64,000 nt of DNA from Trichoplax adhaerens. Lineage: Eukaryota > Placozoa > Uniplacotomia > Trichoplacea > Trichoplacidae. The stretch is taken from NCBI RefSeq assembly GCF_000150275.1, contig NW_002060946.1, forward strand, positions 3,323,035-3,387,034. The letters run 5' to 3'. Position 1 is the first letter of the stretch. Each line of letters opens with the position of its first letter. Shown one piece after another: positions 51,346 through 61,394 of this stretch. Made by a program: the position numbers and the translations under genes. The notes beneath the pieces are model-generated. The model saw only the letters and a list, made by a program, of their open reading frames with translations, was not told the origin of the DNA and searched no databases.

Positions 51346-51945
51346 TTAGTAACATGCTTCTGGTGGCCATTTCAGCATTTTAGATAAACCACCGTAGCCT
51401 CTCGCATTTGGTGCGTAACGACCATAAATCTCTAGATTGCATTGGCCTTGCGTAGATCGATGGCCAACTTCCTGAGAGGTAGTTTTCGGAAAGGGCTTCG
51501 CCGATTTAGACTGAACCTTATTTTGGATTGGGGGTAGCTTAACAACATCTATACCTCCTGCATGACCTTTTTTCTCCATTTCTTTCCTCCTCTTTTCTCT
51601 TTCGTCATCAATCAACTAAAGACGATCAAAGTTTGAAATACAGAAAAATATTACCTAACTAAAATTGCTGTCATTTACCTGTTATAAGCTAACTATAACT
51701 ATTATTGGTCATTTGATTATAAGTACGAAACACTAATCTCAAGGATATTATACAACGTAAAAAATATATATGATATAATTTTCCTAATCTATACGCTACG
51801 GACAACCAGCCATATCAAATAGACATTAGATAACTCGATATCAATACTCTTCATATAAAAAATACTCAATAACTTACTGCCTTGAAGCCTCCTCCTGTCA
51901 AAAAGCCCCACGTCTCTGGCCATCTTTTAGCGGCTCCCCTCTCCG
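51346..51945 (-). CDS. CIMIP5/C2orf50-like ciliary protein, two 3' exons, 5' end missing
   Basis: Exons in transcript order: 51945-51878 (phase-1 entry, ends at GTAAGT) and 51615-51346. The first encodes ERGAAKRWPETWGFLTGGG. The second encodes a Lys/Glu-rich stretch (DDEREKRRKEMEKK), a proline-containing linker, TTSQEVGHRS, and a C-terminus IYGRYAPNARGYGGLSKMLKWPPE. The W-x3-W-G/S-F-L motif after a charged ER-rich run, followed later by a '(T/S)xxVGxR' block, resembles C2orf50 (CIMIP5) and more distantly C20orf85 (CIMIP1), small ciliary proteins; both comparisons are from memory. A role inside axonemal microtubules is inference. Phases of the two exons agree. The upstream exon with the start codon was not found. 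That the two exons form a real gene is more certain than the family name. Confidence 0.5.
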
Positions 51946-53584
51946 CTAAGATATGATCACTCCTATAGTGCAAGATAATAAAATCAAATTCTTTAAATCT
52001 ATGTTCCTTTTTAGAATTAAGAAATACGACAAATGGATTAAATAAGTAAAAATTAGATGATGAAAATTAGATCATTGCTTAAAATTTAAGTAAGCGGAAA
52101 ATAGTTTTAAAGAAATTACTAGCATTTTTTACTTATCTATTTTCTATATATTTGGAGTAAACAATACTCTTTAGCTGCTACTTGTATATTAAAAAGAGTA
52201 CTAAGTTTACGATTCCTATTTAAAATCGACTTAAGTTAAGAAAATGACGATGAACTAGAAAGAATAAATGTTAAAATTAATTTTTTTTCCTATATAGTAT
52301 TCTAGTTCGCTATACTTGAAACATTTTTATTTAAGTAATTTATTTCCTTTATTGTGAATGATTTACAGCGGTACAATAAGCTGTTATAGCAATATTTTCA
52401 CAATGTAATCTATCGTGTATATCTATCCTGATATTTAACATAACGACTTTAGATTTATCTTACCATATCTGATTACGATGGACAAAATTTAGTTGATTTT
52501 TATAATTGACCATTGCAGCCTGGTACGACGCCTTTAAAGTAAAATAAAACGTTTGCGAATCCGATAACAGAAAGAGACCAGAAAATGAAGGGAGTTAAGT
52601 AATCAAGACTTGATATAAAGGATATCAGAATATGTAAAATTGGCACGATAATTTCGCGTTATATGAAGATGCTGCCTCCCGTGCCCTGTATCTCTAGTAA
52701 CAATAATAATTACGTATATGCGTAATTACCTTTTATAATGACAGATTCGCGTAATACATACGCGTCAGTAAAAACCTGTAGTACTACATATACTGTTCTC
52801 TATTCTATAACTTAAGTAAGAAGTCTACCTATCACTCAAGCAATAGCCAGTTGACAATAAGGAAAAGAGAAAAGTGCGTCGAAATAGTCTCCATGGTAAC
52901 GATGCCACATAATATTACCAAGCCACCCTACCCTGCTTTTGCTACGTTCTTAGGCCGACTATTCATGAAACAGTCCATTTCCACAGAGTACTGAGAAGAA
53001 TTCAAACCTACTTCACCGATATTAAGATATGAAGTGAAATTCTAGCTCAGCTAGTACCTTTATATCAGGGACTACAGATGATAAACGATGATTCGATAGG
53101 CCGCACCGCATAAGAAATTTAATTCCATGAGTCTCCAATTAACCATGTATGTTACTATACAGACGTACAGACAAATCCGCCAAGCACCGCAGTTTGTGTC
53201 TCTTGACAGTACAGTGTACAGTGTACAGTATCATGAACGTGTACTGTACAGGATAGTACTGTAGCGTTTTCTTCTACTGTACTGTACGGAGTGTATAGTA
53301 GATACAGTATAGTATGGTGACAACTTATTTGCACAGTCAAGTGATAATAAAAACAAGAGTAGGCGTTATGATGACGCCTTGTGGTCAGAACTACAGTACA
53401 ATAACCGGGCAGATAGGCACATTTCCTACAACTTGTAATTGCAGCTTTGCCCAGCCCACCAGCTTGAAGATGCAGTGATGGTCGATTTCAGTTCATGATT
53501 AGTAATAATTAGATGCAAGGAATACCTTGAAGGCGAATTTCTAGACTTCATTATTTCTATAGTGTATTTCTGGCTTTATTAGAT
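51946..53584. other. Divergent promoter region
   Basis: Probably contains the missing 5' exon or exons of the minus-strand CIMIP5-like gene and the CCNDBP1 promoter. Neither exon could be fixed from sequence alone. The motif cluster at 53207-53321 lies here. Confidence 0.4.
53207..53321. promoter_or_regulatory. TACAGTA/TACTGTA cluster upstream of CCNDBP1
   Basis: Dense GACAGTACAGTGTACAGTG, GTACTGTACAG, TAGTACTGTAG, CTACTGTACTGTAC and TACAGTATAGTATGG words, 265-380 bp before the CCNDBP1 start codon. It resembles the clusters at 539-640 and 37212-37320. Confidence 0.35.
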
Positions 53585-56500
53585 ATGGCTAATACATCAA
53601 CGAGTAGCGAAGAACAATCAACATTAGATGCTTTCCTAGATAGAATTCAAGTTGTCAGCGATGAATTGCAAAGTTAGTAAAACTTTCATTTTGTTTCTCA
53701 TTTTCTTGGTATGTCCGATGTTGACATGCATACGTTGCTACCTTAGATAGGTGATAATATTTACGTACATGTATTCAACTAACATTGACTTATTAGGAAG
53801 CAGCAGCGAGCCTCGATTGACGACCAATAATCCTGAATTTAACCTGACGTCGTTTTGGCAAACTCTACGTATGTTTATACACCATTTGCAACTTTGCGTA
53901 TTTCTAGCTTTACCTCAACAAGGATTATCGTCTAGTTTTACCAAATGAATATTGTATCAAGCTTATTTAAGTAGAGCTAACGGATCTAAGCAGTAATTTT
54001 ATTCTTAATTGTGTTTAGATCTTAAATCTGTTATATAGCAGCATATAGCTATTCTGCGGTACTAATATACAAACTATTTATATACCAAACTTACAATTAT
54101 CTGTTTGCCTTTTGCTCGTGCTAATAAACTATGAGAATCGTTAAAAAAAAATAAGACGAGATTAAGCCGATTAACTGCTTAATCTGATCTTATGCGATAG
54201 CGCATCGTAGCTGTCCTTCAATAACCTTTAACAATGTTATTTCCTCTTATAACATTATCATTTACAGTGTCCTATGTTCAAAATCTATCAACGCAAACCC
54301 TTAAACTATGTATTGTGTGGTCCAAGCCTCCCTACCCTTCGGGCAAGGTATCCAACCAATGCGTTTAGTCTATTCATACGCTTACTGTACGCATAACTAT
54401 ATGTGTATGGCTCACGAAATCATCTTTACCTACAATTAATATTTATATACTGTACTTATATAGTTTGACAGAAAGATTGAATTTGCCAACCGCTATAGTG
54501 CCTCTCTTGCTTGCACATTCGTATAATACTTGTATATCATTCATGGTCAATAGTCACTATATTGTGTCGAGCACCTTAATCTTTGAAAACCGATAAATGT
54601 TTTTAGCTTAATTCACATCTGTCTACTAAATTATAAGTAAACTGTAGTCAAATTAGAGTTATCAACCGATAAATCAGCTGCCTCTACTAATAATTACTTT
54701 TGCAGGTACAAATTTATAAATCTAACGCAGTTAATAGCTTCATATTTGTTGCATAACAGATTTGTACGATTAGGAACAACTTACTGATAATCATCTGATT
54801 TATTTGAAATGTTTTTAAATAATCTAATAGTTGCATTATGTTTATCAGTAGCAATGTACAACTACATTATTCAACCAACCTCAGTCTGATAGATATATCT
54901 TTTCGAATTTGTTATAGGAACTAAATGAACTAATCACACCGATGGAATTAACTCTGTTTGGTGTTGCATCTTCATTTTACAGTTATCATCGATCCGCAGG
55001 TTGATATGCTCGTATACACAATATTTTTATATGTATAAGTTGTTATGCATGCTTCCTATTGGCTGTTGTAATGATAAATTGAATCAGAAATTTACTTCTG
55101 CTAACAATTTTTAACTAATATATATTTGGACATTAGGATTAACATTATACAAGCTTATCCATGGCAATGTCGCGATAACTGTATCTAACCTTCATTCTTT
55201 CATTTCTTTAACGAGTGAGATACCGAACAAAAGGTAGGAATAACTTCGTATAGAATCAGTTATTCCCTCTATTAATTGTTTACATTTTATACATAGTATC
55301 TTGTTTGCGTTGTTATTTGTAAATTATACTTTGTTTCATTATAAATAAAATGAATTTGATAAGGCCAACAAATACTTTAATCATAGCATATTTGTGTGAC
55401 TCCAGCAATAATAGTAAACAAATTGCCTATGCAGCTGAAAAAGTAGTCGAAGCGTGCGAAAATCTAGAAAAAATGCAAAAAGGTATGTATGTAACACACT
55501 CGTATGTGCTATTGCGTATCAAGATTATACTAATAAATCGCCCTACCTCCATTCATTGATATGCACTTAAAATAAGAATCTAACACCGTGTATTTCTTTA
55601 CTTTCGAAACTAGATAATGTGCAAGCTTGCTTACATGTAATAAAATCTTCAAAAGATTTGTGTAAGGATGCTTTGATCGAAGCTCAACAGGTTTTTACGC
55701 CTTTTCAAATATAACCTCTGTAGTCTATTAATGCAACTCTTTAGTTACGGAAAGTAGATGTACTTAAAAGCACCCTTTCTCCTCATCTAGGCCATTGTGG
55801 ATAATGGAGATGATGGCAGTGGAAGCACTTGGTCTTCTAAAGATAAAAACATTGCGTACGCTACTGTTGGATTAATGAAAGTAAAACTCTTATTTAAACC
55901 TGTGATTGAATCATGCTAAAATGATATAAAGTATACCTTACTGAGTATTTTCGTTGGATTAATGAAATTGATCGACTAGGTTACAACTGCCACCTTAAAT
56001 AAATTATCGTCTACAATAAAAGCGAGTGGTTTCAGTTCCAACGAAAGCCACAACCGTGATTTAGACAACTTGACATTAAACACTGATCAACTTAGTCCTC
56101 GGTAATGGGTCTACTACATTAATTAGCTCATAATATATAGTGCCTGTATTACAGATTTCTACGATCTTTGCTTAAGATTAATTTCGACACGTTCAGAATT
56201 ACACAACTGTAACTTTATTGCTTACATATATTCGTTAGCTTGGATAATTTGGTCATAAGCCTTTACGCTCCTGTAACTTATGAAAATGTAGAAACTTGTG
56301 TAAGTTTCATTGTTCCTACGATTGTTTCTACCATATGGTTTATTCCTAATCAGCGTAGTCGAAAAAATTTTATTTGCTTAACGATATTGACAACACTAAT
56401 AAAACGTTGTTCTATTTAATGTATCATTACATGCAGGCTTTGGACCTACACGATTGTATCCTAAATATTTTACAATTTACTAGGTAAGTTTTTAATTGAA

Positions 56501-57541
56501 TATATGCTACAAAAAAGGCGAATTTGCCGTATTATTGATTATGTTACTGATGTAATACTGTAATATGAGTAGTTCGTAACAGCATTACAGTATCATGTAC
56601 TAAGATAAGGCAAGACATTATAATTGATCAAAATATTTATTACAGTATAAGCCTTAGACTAAAAGCCAGTGCAATTAGTACGGTTATATCAAAATACTCA
56701 CGCTGATTAATTACTTCAGCCGTAAATAACATGGGAGTCGGGTTATTAACATGTACATTTTCTTGTACGCAAGGACGATTTGCTATTTTTTTTAATTTTA
56801 TAAAACAATGAAGTAAAGCTTTGACTCTGTATTCATTTAACATCTAAGGTATCCACTAAGCTAGGAATGTAACTGATTAGTTCAAACAGTATGCAGCACA
56901 ATAAAAAGTCACGATGTATCTAATATATTAGATTGCGTGTACTTTGGTGTTCTTTAACCCCACTCATATCTGTTAACAGCAATGGGTATAATATAAAGTT
57001 TACTCTATCATATAATGCTAAAATATGTAATTCTGATCGATTTCTATGAACGTTGGGAAACATTTATTTCATGACATTACATAGTATAGACCGTCTTACT
57101 CAACTAAGCGCCATATCATCAGTAGTAGCCAGTACAGTACAAATCGCAGTATTCAAGATACATAAAAGATTAACAGATTAGAAATATATATAACTCAGTA
57201 TGAAAGTGCACATACATAGACAAAATTATTTTAAATCATTTATGGGATGAGATAAATATATTGTATGATGTTTATAGATGATAATCTGTATTTATTAAAA
57301 TAAGTAGAATAGGCATATACTGTATGTACAATTGTACATACAGCACGTAGTAAGAAAAGAATAATTAAATTTTAAGAATTAAGCTATCTTGTTGCAAATT
57401 ACTGTAAAGATCATTCAAATCTGTATCTCTTTTAGGGCATCTTACTTTTGTAAAGAGGCTGATATGGAATGGATAAGTTTTTTAGAAAATGCTTGCAAGC
57501 ATAATATAGAAAAAGTGAAAACCACCGTTCAAGGAAAGTGA
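53585..57541 (+). CDS. CCNDBP1: Cyclin D1-binding protein 1 homologue, 12 exons
   Basis: Exons: 53585-53672, 53797-53868, 54268-54347, 54918-54999, 55137-55233, 55364-55482, 55614-55690, 55791-55880, 55980-56101, 56239-56299, 56437-56483, 57436-57541. All introns are GT-AG with matching phases, giving 346 aa (human 360). Family blocks: FWQTL near residue 48, KPPYPSG, FGVASSFYSYHRSAGLTLYKLIHGNV (residues split over exons 4 and 5), AITVSNLHSFI, an Asp/Ser-rich acidic linker around DDGSGSTW, LDNLVISLYAPV and a helical C-terminal segment SFLENACKHNIEKVK. Human CCNDBP1 (GCIP/DIP1) binds cyclin D1 and acts as an HLH-related negative regulator of cell-cycle and bHLH-driven transcription. ATG 53585 is the first in frame and fits the family length. 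AATAAA is at 57793-57798. The last intron, 952 bp, is the longest. Confidence 0.95.
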
Positions 57542-58048
57542 TCCATTGGTCACCATAACCACTCCTACTATTATTGGCAGTCAGAAGTTGTATGCAGAGC
57601 ATGATTTCATGTATAGCCATTACGGTTTCATCAGTTATAAATTGTTTTAAAAGTTGATTACTAATTTGAAATATAAGTTAATGATTTCAAATTCCAGATT
57701 GATAGGCAAGTCTGATGATATCTGTTGATGTTAAAATTGATAAAAACCAGTAAAAAACAAAACGGGGTTAATCATTTTTACCGCATGCTGCAAATAAAAA
57801 GCGTACCAACGTAGTCATATCATTTTTTGATAACATATAATAAAAGAATTTTATCTTCTAAACAGGAAGAAATTCTTATGCATGATGTTTGTTTCTCAAA
57901 TTTGAAATGTTACATTCGTTATTTAAATAGTTTAGTTGGAGAGTGCAGGGGTAGTAACTAGCTTATTTCATATTGGGAAATAAACAGAAGTAATTATTCT
58001 GTATTCTCTCACCATGTCTATGCTATGCCAAGTAATCGCAGCTACAAC
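57542..58048. other. CCNDBP1 downstream region
   Basis: Carries the CCNDBP1 polyadenylation signal and otherwise nothing recognisable. Confidence 0.6.
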
Positions 58049-58401
58049 NNNNNNNNNNNNNNNNNNNNNNNNNNNNNNNNNNNNNNNNNNNNNNNNNNNN
58101 NNNNNNNNNNNNNNNNNNNNNNNNNNNNNNNNNNNNNNNNNNNNNNNNNNNNNNNNNNNNNNNNNNNNNNNNNNNNNNNNNNNNNNNNNNNNNNNNNNNN
58201 NNNNNNNNNNNNNNNNNNNNNNNNNNNNNNNNNNNNNNNNNNNNNNNNNNNNNNNNNNNNNNNNNNNNNNNNNNNNNNNNNNNNNNNNNNNNNNNNNNNN
58301 NNNNNNNNNNNNNNNNNNNNNNNNNNNNNNNNNNNNNNNNNNNNNNNNNNNNNNNNNNNNNNNNNNNNNNNNNNNNNNNNNNNNNNNNNNNNNNNNNNNN
58401 N
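58049..58401. other. Assembly gap, 353 N
   Basis: Run of N. Apparent open frames through it on both strands are artefacts. Confidence 1.
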
Positions 58402-60541
58402 CAAGATAGATTGAAAGCATTTAAAGAATATAAAATGTAGCTACTTCTTTTTACTCACAAACAATATTGAAATAATAACAGTTTAACTTCAACTTTAATT
58501 CAATCCAGACAATGCTTGTACAATACAAAAATTAGCCCTGATATAGCTTCAACGTAGATTTTCTGCTATAATCGCCATTCTAAAACATTTCAGTACTGAG
58601 AGAAAACCTAATATGGCAATACATAGATAAAACGAAGTACAAGACTGATATTGGTTTGAAATCACAGCTCTAGTACGCTAGAATATTTTGACAGTACTTG
58701 ATATCAATTATCCGTAAAATTTATATTTTATCATACGCAGTAGTAAGTGAATTAATGATGTTATTACGTATGCGCAAAAGACGGTGACTACTTCCAACTT
58801 GACCTACTCGGAAAACAACTTTAAAAACCTAGTTAAGCATCTAAATACTGATCAACTCGCGGTTGTATATTGCATACATATATCTTAAACATATTACAGG
58901 TGAATAATTATATTGGTTATAAAGTTATATCGAACTAGCTCTGATTTATTGGTTATAGAACTTAATCATTATGTTCCTATTACAGTCGGCTGGCTAATAA
59001 GATACGAGACGAATCAATACGATCAAACAAAGTTAAGGAAGAAACCTCAACATAAATATCATTGCCACAACATCATCAACTATGCATTCCATAAAATTTT
59101 TGCAGTTAAAATCTATTAACAATGGCCATGAATATCTAGTAACATTCAAAACATTACGTACGCTATCATATCATATTAATTATCAATATCTTGGCATCAT
59201 TCCATCATGTTAGATTTAATCATATTTTTAACCACTCCAGACAATGAAGTACATTGTTTATCCAGAGGTTAAAGGTGATTCTGTTAGTTTAAGGGAAGAA
59301 AAAATTTCTCTATTGATGTCGTTATTATTTCTTATATAGAAACGCCTGCTATGCAGTAATGGAAAAGAAATACCGTAAATAATTAAATAAGAATTTACGA
59401 ATATAACAATACATGTAAGTAAAATAGAGCCGAGTACTGTATTGTCATTAATGATCTCATAAGCAATTTAGCAGCGAGTTTACCATATAATAGCTTTACT
59501 ATAACGAAGAAGATTTCGAGTAAATTAAAAAGCCTTTTAACAGACTTGATAAATAGTGCCCTAGAAATAATGTAAGAAAACGAAATAATTTTAAATGATT
59601 TAATGAAGAAAATCACCACTTTCAGCAATTACTTTATTACTAGCTTCCGTTAAAAAATTATTTTGAATGACTATAGTACTATTTCAAGAACTCTTTTGCT
59701 AACGCAGTCTTAGACAATAAGATATGATAAAATAGCTAATTTTAATTTGACGCCTTTAAACAGGAAGGAAATAACCGTAATATTCAACTTTTTTAATTAC
59801 CCATGAGCGAAGATTGGCAGTCATCATCGTCAGAAATATTTAGCCATATCCTATCCGGACTGGTAATAACAGTGACTCGATAGCGACTGAGACATGTTTA
59901 TAACTGGTCACCTTTTGTCACTTTTTTGACGTACTTAATTGAATGTCTTTCAATTAACGACAACTGGTGTCTAACAAAATAACGCGATCAACAATAGCCC
60001 TGATATAAATTAAAGTGAAAATCAATAATAAAAACAAATTCACAATAGGATAATAAATCCAAATTCGTAAATAACGCTGCCTCTTAAGAGGAAAGAAATA
60101 TAAAGTTCTCATTTTGGGGACAGCGATCTATTATTACTCATAAAGACGTTAATTAACAATCATTGTAGTTGTAACTCATGCGTGGAAAGTGGGCACTCTA
60201 AGCATAAACAGTAAAAGTAATATGATTAGCCTATGCATTTGATAATAATTTGATATACCATAAATTGATTCATATTTCTAAAACGAAATTAAACACAGGA
60301 TTTCATTTTGACGTGGGCATTGTCAATCATATGAAATACAAACAATAGATACTGGTAATTTATATGTTTGGAAAGCGAAGGAAACTGTTAATGCAAGAAA
60401 ATTTCTTACGGTACCTACTGTAATGCAATCAAAATTTTAATTACGTATTTATTTATTCAATAAAATATAAATTACCCCCTTATGCTCGATATATTATCAG
60501 CAGGCATGAACAACAAGCCGATGCAAAAATACTGACTTACC
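58402..60541. other. AT-rich interval without supported gene
   Basis: ORFs at 58913-59119 (+) and 59395-59628 (-) are low-complexity or hydrophobic and lack any recognisable domain. Confidence 0.5.
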
Positions 60542-60784
60542 CTACTGTACTTCAAAGCAAGCACCATACGATACTATACTAATTTCTCCAGTGTCAATGT
60601 CAGGTAGCACTGAATTCAATACTAGTTCATTTTGAACAGGTCCAGACAGACACGTCCTTTCATTTTTGAAACTCTTCCATTTATGCTCTACTGATCTGAG
60701 TTTTAAGTGGCATTTTCTTCTAAAATTATATTCACATTCTGATAAGCTTAACAAATCGCCGCCAATAAAAGGAAATGCCGGCAC
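60542..60784 (-). CDS. ORF of unknown function overlapping the tandem array
   Basis: About 80 codons ending at 60542. The first part (FPFIGGDLLSLSECEYNFRR, KCHLKLRSVEHKWKSFKNERT) is encoded by the repeat modules, and the second (LSGPVQNELVLNSVLPDIDTG and SYGACFEVQ) by unique sequence. A strong GTAAGT donor overlaps the stop region, so this could be an internal exon. There is no ATG at its start and an in-frame stop lies shortly upstream. No family was recognised. The repeat-encoded part stays open in other copies of the array, which favours a formerly or still coding exon. Confidence 0.3.
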   Translation of the reverse strand: MPAFPFIGGDLLSLSECEYNFRRKCHLKLRSVEHKWKSFKNERTCLSGPVQNELVLNSVLPDIDTGEISIVSYGACFEVQ

Positions 60785-61394
60785 TAAGTTACTTCAATTT
60801 AGGTGCAACTAATTTATGAGTGAGTTTTAAGCGGCATTTTCTTCTATAATTATTTTTACATTCTGATAAGCTTAACAAATCGCCGCCAATAAAAGGAAAT
60901 GCTGGCACCAAGTTACTTCAATTTAGGTGCAACTAATTTATGAGTGAATTTTAAGTGGCATTTTCTTCTATAATTATTTTTTACATTCTGATAAGCTTAA
61001 TACGTCCTTTCATTTTTGAAAATCTTCCATTTATGCTCTACAGATCTGAGTTTTAAGTGGCATTTTCTTCTAAAATTATTTTTACATTCTGATAAGCTTA
61101 ACAAATTGCCGCCAATAAAAGGAAATGCTGGCACCAAGTTACTTCAATTTAGGTGCAACTAATTTATGAGTGAATTTTAAGTGGCATTTTCTTCTATAAT
61201 TATTTTTTACATTCTGATAAGCTTAATTCGTCCTTTCATTTTTGAAAATCTTCCATTTATGCTCTACAGATCTGAGTTTTAAGTGGCATTTTCTTCTAAA
61301 ATTATTTTTACATTCTGATAAGCTTAACAAACTGCCGCCAATAAAAGGAAATGCCGGCACTGAGTTACTTCAATTTAGGTGCCACTAATTTATA
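60650..61394. repeat. Two-module tandem array with higher-order pattern
   Basis: A ~50-bp core (TTTTAAGTGGCATTTTCTTCT to GATAAGCTTA) occurs six times, with GATAAGCTTA at 60741, 60865, 60990, 61091, 61216 and 61317. Cores are separated by two alternative spacers: X (about 50 bp, with TCCTTTCATTTTTGAAA and CCATTTATGCTCTAC) and Y (about 74 bp, with GCCGCCAATAAAAGGAAATG and CAATTTAGGTGCAACTAATT). Spacing is 124-125 bp across Y and 101 bp across X. The order is X-core-Y-core-Y-core-X-core-Y-core-X-core-Y. High identity suggests recent amplification. Confidence 0.9.

Noticed and set aside
56640-56843. 67-codon ORF on - within the last CCNDBP1 intron
   Set aside because: No recognisable domain, and it lies within an intron of a well-supported gene on the other strand.
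58014-58409. Open frames on both strands through the N run
   Set aside because: Artefacts of unknown bases in the assembly gap.
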